Positions 33,988 through 44,401 of a DNA stretch of 64,000 nt are shown piece after piece (position 1 is the first letter of the stretch; every line of letters begins with the position of its first letter). Under the pieces are notes generated by a model. The model searched no databases, had not been told where the DNA came from, and saw nothing but the letters and a program-made list of their open reading frames with translations. The translations under genes were made by a program, and so were the position numbers. The DNA is from Saprospiraceae bacterium (GTDB lineage: Bacteria; Bacteroidota; Bacteroidia; Chitinophagales; Saprospiraceae), in contig JADKEB010000010.1 in assembly GCA_016718205.1 (NCBI GenBank), positions 186,001 to 250,000 of the forward strand, written 5' to 3'.

Positions 33988-33995
33988 CAAAGGTA
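33988..33995 (-). promoter_or_regulatory. Bacteroidota -7 box (TACCTTTG) for the E1 gene
   Basis: Minus-strand TACCTTTG, 37 bp upstream of the fused E1 start codon, in the 303-bp divergent region shared with uvrB. No clear -33. Confidence 0.4.
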
Positions 33996-34218
33996 ATTGT
34001 TTTTATTCACATTTCATTATAAAATATAATTTTGAATTATGTTTTTTATAATGATAATTAAACACATTATTTGGATTTATTGATTCTTTCGTAATATAAT
34101 ATTGATAATTTGATGATTTAATCATAAATTGACTTGTATTTTTAAGTGAGAATAAAAAACAATACCTATTACCCTAAACATACTCAGTACAATCGATCCG
34201 GATTACTACAATTATCCT

Positions 34219-34226
34219 TAGATTTG
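34219..34226 (+). promoter_or_regulatory. Bacteroidota -7 box (TAGATTTG) for uvrB
   Basis: TAGATTTG fits TAnnTTTG and lies 28 bp upstream of the uvrB ATG. No clear -33, and no SOS-type operator was recognised. Confidence 0.45.
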
Positions 34227-34254
34227 CATAATATTTACATACTTTTTATTCTTT

Positions 34255-36270
34255 ATGTCATTTAAAATAACGTCACACTACCAGCCTACGGGAGATCAGC
34301 CTAAAGCTATTCAGCAACTTACTGAAGGCATCAGAAATGGTGAAAAATTTCAGGTGCTTTTAGGTGTGACAGGATCAGGCAAGACATTTACAATGGCTAA
34401 AGTTATTGCTAATTTTGACAAACCTGTGTTGGTATTGACACATAATAAGACTTTAACGGCCCAACTGTATGCCGAATTGTGTGAATTTTTTCCTGATAAC
34501 GCTGTTGAGTATTTTGTATCATATTATGATTATTATCAGCCGGAGGCTTATTTGACACATTCAGATACTTATATCGAAAAAGATTTACAAATCAATGATC
34601 AGATAGATAAATTGCGACTGAGAGCGACATCTTCATTGTTATCCGGACGAAGAGATGTGATTATCGTTTCGTCAGTTTCATGTATATATGGTATGGGTAA
34701 TCCTGAAGACTATAAAACAGGTATCATCCGGATTGCTACAGGCCAAAAAATAAGTAGGAATGCTTTTTTATACAATTTAGTTCAAAGTTTATATTCAAGG
34801 ACAGAAACAGAATTTAAAAGGGGAACATTCAGGGTGAAAGGCGATACTGTAGATATACATCTTCCCTATGTTGATTACGGGTACAGAATCATTTTTTTTG
34901 GTGATGAAATAGAAGTAATTGAGCAATTGGAGATAGAAAGTGGGAAAAAGATTACTTCACTGAACCATGCTGCCATTTTTCCTGCCAATCTATATGTAGC
35001 CCCCAAGGATAGACTCAATATGGTGATAAGAGATATTGAGGATGAGCTATACAACCATGAATTATTTTTCACAAATGAAGGTAGGTATCTTGAAGCACAA
35101 AGAATAAAAGAAAGGGTTAATTTCGATCTTGAAATGATACGGGAATTAGGGTATTGTAACGGGATAGAAAATTATTCCCGATTTTTTGATGGAAGAAGGC
35201 AGGATACACGACCTTTTTGTCTTTTAGACTATTTTCCTGATGACTATCTTATGTTTATAGATGAAAGTCATCAAACGCTGCCGCAGGTGAGAGGTATGTG
35301 GGGAGGTGACCGTGCACGAAAACTCAACTTAGTTAATTATGGGTTCAGACTTCCTTCAGCATTGGACAACAGGCCATTAAGTTTTGAAGAGTTTGAATCA
35401 GTCATTAGTCAGGTAGTATATGTCAGCGCCACTCCTGGTGATTTTGAACTGGGAAAGACGGAAGGTGTTGTAGTAGAACAAATAGTCCGACCTACCGGAC
35501 TTTTGGACCCTCCCATAGAAGTAAGACCGAGTATCAATCAGATCGATGATCTGCTTGAGGAAATTCATAAAAGAATAGAAGCCGATGAAAGAGTACTTGT
35601 CACCACGCTCACCAAAAGAATGGCTGAAGAGCTGACAAAATACCTCACGAAACTGGATATAAAAGTGAGATACGTACATAGTGAGGTTGATACTATGGAC
35701 AGAGTAGAGATTATAAGGGACCTGAGACTTGGGGAGTTTGATGTTTTGGTAGGAGTTAATTTGTTGCGCGAAGGCTTGGATCTTCCTGAAGTATCGTTGG
35801 TAGCAGTTTTGGATGCTGACAAAGAAGGCTTTCTGAGAAATGCCAGATCACTAACTCAGACAGCAGGTCGTGCAGCAAGAAACAGTAATGGATTGGTGGT
35901 TTTTTATGCGGATAAAACCACTCAAAGTATGCAACTTACGATGGATGAAACTAACCGTAGGAGAGCCATACAGATTGCATACAATCTCGAATATAATATT
36001 ACTCCAACCACTATCCTAAAAAGCAAAGAAGATATTTTAAATCAAAAATCAATCCTGGATATAAGAGGTGTCAAGCCTAAAATTTATATTGAACCGGATG
36101 AGAAATCAAACATAGCAGCAGATCCGGTGATCGCATATATGAATAAAGATCAGCTTTCTAAGCTAATTTATGAAACCGAATCAAGGATGAAAAAAGCTGC
36201 AAAAGACCTTGATTTTATTACAGCTGCGCAACTCAGAGATGAGCTGCTTGCATTAAAAAAGAAATTGTAG
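34255..36270 (+). CDS. uvrB: Excinuclease ABC subunit B
   Basis: A 671-residue nucleotide excision repair helicase-like protein. Walker A GVTGSGKTFTMAK, beta-hairpin region YYDYYQPEAY, DEAD-like box FIDESHQTLPQVRGM, motif V/VI GVNLLREGLDLPEVSLVAVL and QTAGRAARN. The C-terminal UVR domain (LSKLIYETESRMKKAAKDLD) that contacts UvrC is intact. Length is typical. Transcribed divergently from the E1 gene. Confidence 0.97.
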   Translation: MSFKITSHYQPTGDQPKAIQQLTEGIRNGEKFQVLLGVTGSGKTFTMAKVIANFDKPVLVLTHNKTLTAQLYAELCEFFPDNAVEYFVSYYDYYQPEAYLTHSDTYIEKDLQINDQIDKLRLRATSSLLSGRRDVIIVSSVSCIYGMGNPEDYKTGIIRIATGQKISRNAFLYNLVQSLYSRTETEFKRGTFRVKGDTVDIHLPYVDYGYRIIFFGDEIEVIEQLEIESGKKITSLNHAAIFPANLYVAPKDRLNMVIRDIEDELYNHELFFTNEGRYLEAQRIKERVNFDLEMIRELGYCNGIENYSRFFDGRRQDTRPFCLLDYFPDDYLMFIDESHQTLPQVRGMWGGDRARKLNLVNYGFRLPSALDNRPLSFEEFESVISQVVYVSATPGDFELGKTEGVVVEQIVRPTGLLDPPIEVRPSINQIDDLLEEIHKRIEADERVLVTTLTKRMAEELTKYLTKLDIKVRYVHSEVDTMDRVEIIRDLRLGEFDVLVGVNLLREGLDLPEVSLVAVLDADKEGFLRNARSLTQTAGRAARNSNGLVVFYADKTTQSMQLTMDETNRRRAIQIAYNLEYNITPTTILKSKEDILNQKSILDIRGVKPKIYIEPDEKSNIAADPVIAYMNKDQLSKLIYETESRMKKAAKDLDFITAAQLRDELLALKKKL

Positions 36271-36560
36271 GTAAGTAATATACGGTTTGCCAAGGAGTCA
36301 ACATCCTTTGAACAAATCGTATTTGTATAATAATCAATTACTTAAAATATTGTCTAAAAATATTTTACATTATTATTAAAAAATTCTTGCATATATTCAT
36401 TCTGATATTGATCTTTGCGTTTCGTATGGCAAAAGTATAGATATGTATAATATTGTCTGACTTGTGACTATAGAAATTATTTTTACATATTATTAATATT
36501 TTCATACGATAGCATTTTTATAAGGATGCATTTTATTTTTAGCATGAGAATCAGAATCCT

Positions 36561-37535
36561 ATGAGCATTTTTGACAAAAGAATCAATTATAAACCCTTCG
36601 AATACCCTGAAGTTTTAAAATTTACTTCAGCCATGAATAATACTTTTTGGGTACATTCAGAAGTTGATTTCACGGCAGATGTTCAGGATTTTCACTCACA
36701 TCTTAATGATTCAGACAGACAAGCTGTTAAAAAAAGCCTGTTAGCCATAGCGCAGATTGAAGTAGCTGTAAAGACATTTTGGGGCAACTTATACTTACAT
36801 TTTCCCAAGCCGGAGTTTAATGGTTTAGGAAGCACTTTTGCCGAATGTGAATTCAGGCATTCAGAGGCATACTCCAGACTTTTGGAGGTGCTGGGCTATA
36901 ATGATGAATTTGAAAAGCTCTTAGACATACCAGTCATCAAAAAGAGAATTGATTATCTGTCATCTGTATTATCTAAAAGCAAGTCTGAAGACAGAAAAGA
37001 ATATATATTATCATTAGTGCTGTTTACTATTCTGATTGAAAATGTATCACTTTTCAGTCAATTTGGTATCATATTGTCATACACAAGGTTCAGAGGAGCC
37101 TTAAAAAATGTGAGTAATATCATAGCCTGGACTTCAGTGGATGAACAATTGCATGCTAATGCAGGGATCTATCTGATCAATGTCATCAGAGAGGAGCTTC
37201 CTGAAATATTTGATGAGGATACACAAAATAAAATATATCAGGTTGTTAAAGAGTCTATTGATATCGAAGCAGAAATTTTGGACTGGATATTTTCTGATGG
37301 AGATATTAAAAACATCAACAAAAAGGATTTACTTAATTTTATGAAGTTTAGGGTGGATGAGAGCCTCGAAAGAATAGGGATGAAAAAAGTATTCCACGTT
37401 TCAGATGAGGAGTACAAGCCTATGATATGGTTTGAAGAAGAAGTTTTTGCCAATAGCCTTGATGATTTTTTTGCAAAAAGACCGGTTGACTATACCAAAC
37501 ATGATAAGAGTATCACAGCCGATGATCTTTTTTAA
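36561..37535 (+). CDS. nrdB: Ribonucleotide reductase class I beta subunit
   Basis: A 324-residue di-metal protein supplying the radical to NrdA for deoxynucleotide synthesis. Ligands are visible in FAECEFRHSEAYS (Glu and His, with the radical Tyr four residues after the His) and DEQLHANAG (Glu, His). The radical tyrosine is thus retained. It lies 209 bp upstream of nrdA on the same strand. The 290-bp region before it is AT-rich, with no NrdR-box pair that I could identify. Confidence 0.93.
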   Translation: MSIFDKRINYKPFEYPEVLKFTSAMNNTFWVHSEVDFTADVQDFHSHLNDSDRQAVKKSLLAIAQIEVAVKTFWGNLYLHFPKPEFNGLGSTFAECEFRHSEAYSRLLEVLGYNDEFEKLLDIPVIKKRIDYLSSVLSKSKSEDRKEYILSLVLFTILIENVSLFSQFGIILSYTRFRGALKNVSNIIAWTSVDEQLHANAGIYLINVIREELPEIFDEDTQNKIYQVVKESIDIEAEILDWIFSDGDIKNINKKDLLNFMKFRVDESLERIGMKKVFHVSDEEYKPMIWFEEEVFANSLDDFFAKRPVDYTKHDKSITADDLF

Positions 37536-37744
37536 GGCTGGAGCGTAGTCTTTGCCGATCTAAGTGTTCTATCACGATGAATTTTTTCCTGTTCCGATTT
37601 TTTTATACAGAATAACAAATATACCAAACAGAATATTGAATGCGAAAAATTAAAATCATAATTATTTAATTTACGATACATTATGATTTAATTTTTTTGC
37701 AGAATATTTTCTGTACACAATAATTATCTCACTGCTAATACTTA

Positions 37745-39400
37745 ATGTATATGGAAGACAGACTTTGGTGGGTAAATGACGAGAGCGAACAGGTATTGAA
37801 CAGAGGTTATCTCCTTAAGGGAGAAACTATAGAAGGAGCTATCGACAGGATCACCACTGCCGCATCACAAAGGCTTTATAAACCTGAATTGAAGCCCGCA
37901 TTTACCGAAATGATAGAAAGAGGATGGATGAGTCTGAGTTCACCTATTTGGGCCAATATGGGTACTGAAAGAGGATTGCCGATTTCATGCTTCAATGTCC
38001 ATGTTCCTGATTCTGTAGAAGGCATCACTCACAAACTGGGTGAAGTGATCATGCAGACGAAGATTGGTGGAGGTACTTCAGGTTATTTCGGGGAGTTGCG
38101 GGAACGAGGCAGTGCGGTATCAGATAATGGCAAGAGTTCGGGAGCTGTCAGCTTTATGAGGTTATTTGACACTGCCATGGATACTATCTCGCAAGGTGGT
38201 GTGAGACGAGGTGCATTTGCGGCTTATCTTGATATAGATCATCCGGATATTGAAGAGTTTTTGACAATAAAAAGTATTGGTAGTCCCATACAAAATTTGT
38301 TTAATGGGGTGTGCGTTCCTGATTACTGGATGCAGGAGATGATAGATGGGGACAGAAAAAAAAGAGAAATTTGGGCGAAACTGTTAGAGAGCAGACAGCA
38401 AAAAGGATTACCCTACATATTCTTTTCTGATAATGTCAACAGGAATAAGCCTCAGGTGTACAAGGACCTGGAAATGACAATTCACGCAAGTAACCTGTGT
38501 TCAGAAATTGCGCTACCTTCCAGCGAATCTGAATCTTTTATCTGTTGTCTTTCTTCCATGAATCTGGAACTATATGATGATTGGAAAGATACTGAGGCCG
38601 TAAAAATGGCTATTTATTTCTTAGATGCTGTTTTACAGGAGTTTATAGCCAAAACAGAAGGTAACCACTATCTTGAAGCAGCTAATAGATTTGCAAAAAG
38701 ACACAGAGCATTAGGTCTGGGAGTCCTGGGTTGGCATTCATATCTTCAGAAAAATATGATACCTTTTGAAGGCTTACAGGCTAAATTGCTGACTACAACA
38801 ATTTTTAAGGATATCCAGGAGAAAGCAGAGAAGGCATCGGTTGAGTTGGCCAGAATCTATGGTGAACCTGAACTACTGAAAGGCTATGGAAAAAGAAATA
38901 CAACTCTTTTGGCTATTGCACCGACCACATCATCTTCATCTATATTGGGTCAGACATCGCCAGGGATAGAACCATTCAGCAGCAATTATTACAAAGCTGG
39001 ATTATCTAAGGGTAATTTTATGCGAAAAAATAAATATTTGAAGGTTTTACTTGCTGAAAAGGGTGTCGATAATGAAGATACCTGGCGGGATATCATGCTC
39101 AATCATGGAAGCATCATGCATCTTGATATCTTGACCGAAGATGAAAAAGCAGTCTTCAAAACATTCAAAGAAATCAGCCAGCTGGAAATCATCCAACAAG
39201 CCGGGATTAGACAGAAATATATAGATCAAGCCCAAAGTTTGAATCTTAATATACCCGCGAGTCTTCCCGTCAAGAGTGTCAATCAGCTCATTATTGATGC
39301 ATGGAAGTTAGGCGTCAAAACCCTGTATTACCAGAGAAGTCAGAGTGTATCAAAAGAGTTAGTAGCCAATCTGGTCAATTGTGCCAGCTGTGAGTCATAA
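37745..39400 (+). CDS. nrdA: Ribonucleotide reductase class I alpha subunit, short form
   Basis: A 551-residue catalytic subunit. Active-site cysteines lie in GLPISCFNVHVPDS and EIALPSSESESFICCLSSMN (split here), with SSPIWANMGTERGL upstream. The C-terminus ends NCASCES, providing the CxxC pair for re-reduction by thioredoxin or glutaredoxin. The N-terminus starts directly with the catalytic region; the ATP-cone domain that senses dATP in longer NrdA proteins is missing. ATG at 37745 or 37751 are both possible starts. Confidence 0.93.
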   Translation: MYMEDRLWWVNDESEQVLNRGYLLKGETIEGAIDRITTAASQRLYKPELKPAFTEMIERGWMSLSSPIWANMGTERGLPISCFNVHVPDSVEGITHKLGEVIMQTKIGGGTSGYFGELRERGSAVSDNGKSSGAVSFMRLFDTAMDTISQGGVRRGAFAAYLDIDHPDIEEFLTIKSIGSPIQNLFNGVCVPDYWMQEMIDGDRKKREIWAKLLESRQQKGLPYIFFSDNVNRNKPQVYKDLEMTIHASNLCSEIALPSSESESFICCLSSMNLELYDDWKDTEAVKMAIYFLDAVLQEFIAKTEGNHYLEAANRFAKRHRALGLGVLGWHSYLQKNMIPFEGLQAKLLTTTIFKDIQEKAEKASVELARIYGEPELLKGYGKRNTTLLAIAPTTSSSSILGQTSPGIEPFSSNYYKAGLSKGNFMRKNKYLKVLLAEKGVDNEDTWRDIMLNHGSIMHLDILTEDEKAVFKTFKEISQLEIIQQAGIRQKYIDQAQSLNLNIPASLPVKSVNQLIIDAWKLGVKTLYYQRSQSVSKELVANLVNCASCES

Positions 39401-39504
39401 ATCGAAACAGGTTTGATAAGTAAATCCAATTTAACTTCGGAGAGATTTCGATGAAATTCCTATCATTGTTGAGGATAGTTTTAGGTGCATTTGTAAAAAA
39501 AAAG

Positions 39505-39556
39505 AGTGCCCGGAACAATTTATCGCATTGAATAAAAAGTGAGACATCCGGGCACT
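39505..39556. terminator. Hairpin after nrdA
   Basis: AGTGCCCGG (39505-39513) pairs with CCGGGCACT (39548-39556) across a 34-nt AT-rich loop. It begins 105 bp after the nrdA stop and could end the nrdBA transcript. On the minus strand it is followed by a T9 run, a better terminator shape for a leftward transcript. Confidence 0.5.
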
Positions 39557-40934
39557 GGCGTCCATGGGAATTTGGATCACTTCGCTGCTCCATGGGGGTG
39601 ATAGCAGAATGATTGCCAAGTGATACTGCGTTGGGGACATAAGTATCAGCAATCATCAGAAATGATCTGCCTAAATTAAACCAAAAACTATGCCAGTTCA
39701 TTCATTGACTATATTGGCTCTATTTTGGTCTACTTTGTTACCTTATATTTTTATCAAAATGAATAGGGTTTTTAGAATTTCCCAGTACAGGAAAGAAGAG
39801 CACATTTTTGGTGTGGATTTGTGCTTTTTTTATAAAATTGAATTTTATTATCTACAAATTCCCTTTCTGCTTAGTTTTTGAAGCTTAAGGGAAAGGATGC
39901 AAAAATAAAGCCAACAACGAGAGCAGAAATAGCAATGATTCAAAATGAAAGGTAACCAGCCCAGGCAAAGAGAGAACACAGAATGGCCACTCTCAAGGAC
40001 GTGGTACCATCTTTGAGTTACTGAATTGCCCGAAGCCAACGGAAAATAAAAAACCCCAAAGCTCTGTTTAAGACAATTACAAAATGGTAATGCCAGCTGT
40101 CAGAGAGCAAAAGCGCAATATGAATACTTCATAAATTGGATTAAAAATAAGGAAGATGCAGGGGGGTCTGATTTGTTTAGTTGTGGCACACTCATTTCCT
40201 TCTTTCAACGAAAAATGCCTTTAATGTGATCAAAGTCCTTGAAGTGTGGATGTGTTTGTTTTACGGGGCGCGCTTTTTTTGAGCAATTTTAAATTTATCC
40301 TTGGTTTTTACTGATAGTTTTAATTTTATGTCACTATTAGGCTTATTTCTCACCATAGGTGTTGGCATCAATGATGGTATATTAAAAGCAGAGGGTGTAA
40401 AATATTTTTTAAAAATAGGCTATACCCTAAATAGCTATTGCTTCAATGGGCCCGATTTCGGCCGATTTTATTCACAACCTTGGCTTAACTCAATTTTTTC
40501 AAACCATCTTACAAGATTATATTTTGAATTTTTTCCCTGTCATTTTCGTGTGAACCACCTTATAATTTTGTTTCTTAATTCTTCATTGAAGTGGGCCTTT
40601 TTAGAAGAATATAAAAAATAAATTATCACTTTTTATTATTATGTACTTTGTCACCTAAATGATGGAGTTAGATTTATCCATCAACTTTGCAGCAGTTTTT
40701 GAGTTTGCGGTGTACGAAGGAGTAGATGTTGACTTTTGTCATATTTTGACTGACACTAATTATCATTTTGCTTATAAACCACTCGCTGAAGTTAGTGTCA
40801 AATATAAACTGAGATTTCATTAAGCAAAAACACTTTCATGATCATGCTGGTCTATAATATTTGTTAATTAATCGATAAATAAGTCGTTTGATTGATCATA
40901 CTGGGATTTTTACCGTTGTAATAGTGACCAACCG
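39557..40934. other. Gene-poor region between nrdA and the TonB receptor
   Basis: About 1.4 kb with no gene I can support. It holds a T-tailed hairpin (39799-39832), a 9-bp inverted repeat TGACACTAA/TTAGTGTCA (40751-40800), a run of six Gs near 40161 and several short open frames with no recognisable motif, signal or promoter. Base composition is less AT-rich in 39540-40300 than in neighbouring spacers. A decayed gene or mobile element is possible but not shown. Confidence 0.5.
39799..39832 (+). terminator. T-tailed hairpin in the gene-poor region
   Basis: AGCACA (39799-39804) pairs with TGTGCT (39820-39825), followed by T6. This has the form of an intrinsic terminator for a plus-strand transcript, although no gene directly upstream is recognised. 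It could end read-through from nrdA or a small RNA. Confidence 0.4.
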
Positions 40935-43277
40935 ATGGAAATAATGAGAGTATTTTATGCAATTGTTTTTTGTTTGGGCATATCAAGTATCATCGCACAG
41001 CAAAAGTTTACTATAAGTGGGTACATAAAAGACAAAGCGACTGGTGAGACATTGATAGGTGCCAATGTGTATAATGCATCTAACAGTTCTCAGGGGACTA
41101 CAACGAACACTTATGGGTTTTATTCCTTAACCCTTGATGCAGGTAATCAAAAAATCGTAGTATCTTATCTCGGATATGAAGATCAGTTGTATGAAGTGGA
41201 ACTAACAAAAAATCTATCTTTAAATACATCGCTGAGTGAAGGCCTGATCATAGATGAAGTAACCATCACTGCAAATAAAGATGAAAGAAAAAAGAATGTA
41301 GAAGGAACACAGATGGGTACCATAGAAATCCCTGTAGAAAATATAAAAAAGCTTCCAGCCATTTTTGGTGAGGTAGATGTCCTCAAAGCGATCCAATTGC
41401 TGCCCGGTGTACTTTCGTCAGGAGAAGGCAATGCTGGTTTTTATGTACGAGGTGGTGGACCTGACCAGAATCTGGTGCTTTTGGATGAGGCTGTGGTGTA
41501 TAATTCTGGCCATATGCTGGGATTTTTTTCAGTTTTTAATGCCGATGCTCTCAAAAATACAACATTGATAAAAGGCAGTATGCCTGCAAATTACGGAGGC
41601 AGACTATCATCTGTCCTTGACATTCAGATGAAAGAAGGTAATAATCAAAACTATGAGGCAGAAGGAGGCATCGGGCTTATATCCTCCCGACTGACTTTTC
41701 AAGGACCTATTGTCAAAGATAAGAGTTCTTTTATCGTCTCGGGTAGACGAACTTACATTCTGGATTTAATTCAACCGGCCCTTAAAGGTTCCAATTTTGA
41801 AGGCACTAATTATTACTTTTATGATTTGAATACCAAATTGAATTATACATTTTCGGACAAAAATCGGTTGTATTTCAGCGGATATTTTGGAAATGATGTT
41901 TTGAAGTTCAGACAGCCTACCCGTGATTTTTCGTTTGATTTGCCTTATGGCAATAAAACAGCTACATTAAGGTGGAATCACCTGTTTAGCGAAAAAATGT
42001 TTATGAATATATCAGCGGTCTACAATGATTATCAATTTCAGTTTAACGGAGGACAAGATGATTTTGTATTTAAGTTGTTTTCAGGAGTAAAAGACTGGAA
42101 CCTTAAAGCAGATTTTGAAAACTATCCCAATACTGTACATACCCTTAAGTACGGGATTAATTATACTTACCACACTTTGACTCCCAATACTGCCAGTGCG
42201 AGTAATGGCGAAGTAGAGTTCAATACAACTTTCAAACCAAAATATGCCAATGAAAGTGCCATTTACTTCCTAGATGATATAAAGCTTAACAACAAATGGG
42301 CAATAAATACAGGGTTGCGATTCAGTGTGTTTCAGCAGGTAGGACCATACACTTCCAAAATTACAGGAAATCAATTTGGAACATTTGAAACTGCAAAAAC
42401 GTACACTGGCTTTGAACCAAGGTGGAGTATAAATTATAAAGCTTCCAGTGATTTTAGCATCAAGTCTGGGGTGGCATTTACGACCCAATATCTACACCTT
42501 GTAAGCAATTCGTCCAGCACCTTACCCGCAGATGTTTGGGTGCCGAGTACAGAAATAGTAAAACCGCAAAGAGGTACACAATATGCATTGGGATTTTTTA
42601 AAAATTTCCGCAACGATACATATGAAACTTCGTTTGAAGTATATTACAAGGATCTCAGAAACCAGATAGACTACGCAGACAACTATGTCAATGATATAAG
42701 TAAAGAGGTTGAAGATGCATTTGTATTTGGAAAAGGACGCGCTTACGGAGCTGAATTTTTTCTTAAAAAAGCCAAAGGCAGATTGAACGGTTGGATAGGG
42801 TATACCTTATCCAGGTCTGAAAGGTCATTTGAAGATATAGAAGGTGGACGATGGTATCCGGCAGTATATGACAGAACAAATGATGTTTCGGTAGTTCTCA
42901 ATTATAAGTTGTCAAAAAAATGGGATTTAGGTGCAATATTTATTTACGGTACTGGAAAATTATTCACTCCTGTCAGAGGATTCTTTTTTGTGGAGCAAAA
43001 CATCAATCTGTTTTATGGCCCCCGTAATAGTTCGCGGCTGGATGATTATCACAGGATGGATCTGTCAGCGACCTACACTCCCAAACCAAATTCAAAAAAG
43101 AAATGGAAAGGGAGTTGGAATTTTTCAGTATATAATGTATACAACAGGAAGAACCCTTTCTTTGTTAACTTTGATACAAAAACTGATTTTCAGACCGGTA
43201 CTAATACGATAACCGGATCAAAAATTACTATTTTCCCAATGATACCTAGTATTACATATAACTTTAAATGGAATTAA
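40935..43277 (+). CDS. TonB-dependent outer-membrane receptor with carboxypeptidase-like N-terminal domain
   Basis: A 780-residue receptor. Signal peptide (residues 1-22), a CarboxypepD_reg-like beta-sandwich (about 24-105; ISGYIKDKATGETLIGANVY), plug domain (about 115-230; FYVRGGGPDQNLVLLDEAVVY) and beta-barrel to the C-terminus (YNFKWN). It would import a ligand using TonB energy. It precedes a DUF4249 lipoprotein by 4 bp, a standard Bacteroidota pairing analogous to SusC/SusD. Ligand unknown; no glycan or metal gene is adjacent. Confidence 0.9.
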   Translation: MEIMRVFYAIVFCLGISSIIAQQKFTISGYIKDKATGETLIGANVYNASNSSQGTTTNTYGFYSLTLDAGNQKIVVSYLGYEDQLYEVELTKNLSLNTSLSEGLIIDEVTITANKDERKKNVEGTQMGTIEIPVENIKKLPAIFGEVDVLKAIQLLPGVLSSGEGNAGFYVRGGGPDQNLVLLDEAVVYNSGHMLGFFSVFNADALKNTTLIKGSMPANYGGRLSSVLDIQMKEGNNQNYEAEGGIGLISSRLTFQGPIVKDKSSFIVSGRRTYILDLIQPALKGSNFEGTNYYFYDLNTKLNYTFSDKNRLYFSGYFGNDVLKFRQPTRDFSFDLPYGNKTATLRWNHLFSEKMFMNISAVYNDYQFQFNGGQDDFVFKLFSGVKDWNLKADFENYPNTVHTLKYGINYTYHTLTPNTASASNGEVEFNTTFKPKYANESAIYFLDDIKLNNKWAINTGLRFSVFQQVGPYTSKITGNQFGTFETAKTYTGFEPRWSINYKASSDFSIKSGVAFTTQYLHLVSNSSSTLPADVWVPSTEIVKPQRGTQYALGFFKNFRNDTYETSFEVYYKDLRNQIDYADNYVNDISKEVEDAFVFGKGRAYGAEFFLKKAKGRLNGWIGYTLSRSERSFEDIEGGRWYPAVYDRTNDVSVVLNYKLSKKWDLGAIFIYGTGKLFTPVRGFFFVEQNINLFYGPRNSSRLDDYHRMDLSATYTPKPNSKKKWKGSWNFSVYNVYNRKNPFFVNFDTKTDFQTGTNTITGSKITIFPMIPSITYNFKWN

Positions 43278-43281
43278 GCTT

Positions 43282-44220
43282 ATGAAATATTTATTCCAAC
43301 TGTCGCTGATGCTATTCATCTCTGTCCTTTTAGTATCGTGTGAAGAAAATTACATTCCTGATACAAGCGTATCGGAGCAAGAAATTGTTGTAGAAGGTTA
43401 TATTGAATATGGTGAAGGAGCAAGTCCAACTTATGTTATTTTGACGCGAAGTATACCCTTCATTTCCACGATTAAAGCTGACCAGTTTTCTTCACTTTTT
43501 ATTAAAAAAGCCACAGTGACGGTTTTTGATGGTACAAAGAATGTTAATCTGCCGGAATTGTGCCTAGACCAGATTCCGGCCGACCTAAAAAGGGAAGTGT
43601 ATTCCGTTTTGGGTTTAAATCCGGATTCGACTACTTCCAACATATGTGTATATGCAGACATATTCAACCAATTAAAGCGCGAACCCGGCAGAAAATACGA
43701 CCTAATAATCGTGGCTGAAGGGAAAACTCTGACTGCAAGTACGACAATACCTAATTATATACCCATCTATGGCTTCAAATGGAAGGAACCTCCTGGAAAA
43801 CCAAGAGATACGCTTGCTGAACTGAATGTAAAAATTAATGATCCTAAAGGCTTTAAGAACTATTATCGTTATTTTACAGCTACACAAGGTGGTCCATTGA
43901 TTCCACCGTTTGGTTCGGTGACTGATGATGCCATTTTTGATGGCAAAGAATTTGAATTTCCACTCCAAAGGGCTCAAAGACGCGGAGGTGGTTTTGATCC
44001 TGAGACATTTGGACTCTACAGGCGTGGCGATTCTATCACAGTCAAATGGTGCACCATTGACAAAGGTCATTTTGACTTTTGGAATACAAGAGATTTCAGT
44101 GCTAGCAGCGGTGGACCTTTCGCAGCTTATACCAGGATATCAACCAATATCAATGGTGGATTGGGTATTTGGGGCGGATATGCTGTAGGAGTGTATTCCA
44201 TGAAAGTACCACCTAAGTAA
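43282..44220 (+). CDS. DUF4249 lipoprotein, partner of the TonB receptor
   Basis: A 312-residue surface lipoprotein. The signal sequence ends in the lipobox LLVSC (Cys at 20), followed by EENYIPD and then EIVVEGYIEYGEGASPTYV, the DUF4249 pattern. Encoded 4 bp after the receptor, so co-transcribed. It probably caps or assists ligand capture, by analogy with SusD-type partners. Confidence 0.87.
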   Translation: MKYLFQLSLMLFISVLLVSCEENYIPDTSVSEQEIVVEGYIEYGEGASPTYVILTRSIPFISTIKADQFSSLFIKKATVTVFDGTKNVNLPELCLDQIPADLKREVYSVLGLNPDSTTSNICVYADIFNQLKREPGRKYDLIIVAEGKTLTASTTIPNYIPIYGFKWKEPPGKPRDTLAELNVKINDPKGFKNYYRYFTATQGGPLIPPFGSVTDDAIFDGKEFEFPLQRAQRRGGGFDPETFGLYRRGDSITVKWCTIDKGHFDFWNTRDFSASSGGPFAAYTRISTNINGGLGIWGGYAVGVYSMKVPPK

Positions 44221-44401
44221 GCTGTTATTTTTTATTGATTGGCACAACAGGAACTATTATACAAATCGGGTGTATCCCAAAATTGCACTTTAATAAATAT
44301 TTCTTTTGTTTTACCCCATCTAAAGGGTGACAAAAAAGAATTTTATAACGATTGAATGAATAAATAGCACCCTACAAATCTCGTTTCTTAGTGCCATCAA
44401 A

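Noticed and set aside
39375..39701. A 108-codon minus-strand open frame after nrdA
   Set aside because: It overlaps the nrdA 3' end and the hairpin 39505-39556 and shows no protein features.
40301..40621. A 106-codon plus-strand open frame in the gene-poor region
   Set aside because: No recognisable motif, promoter box or conserved start; a hydrophobic composition is expected from T-rich DNA. Kept only as part of the gene-poor interval.
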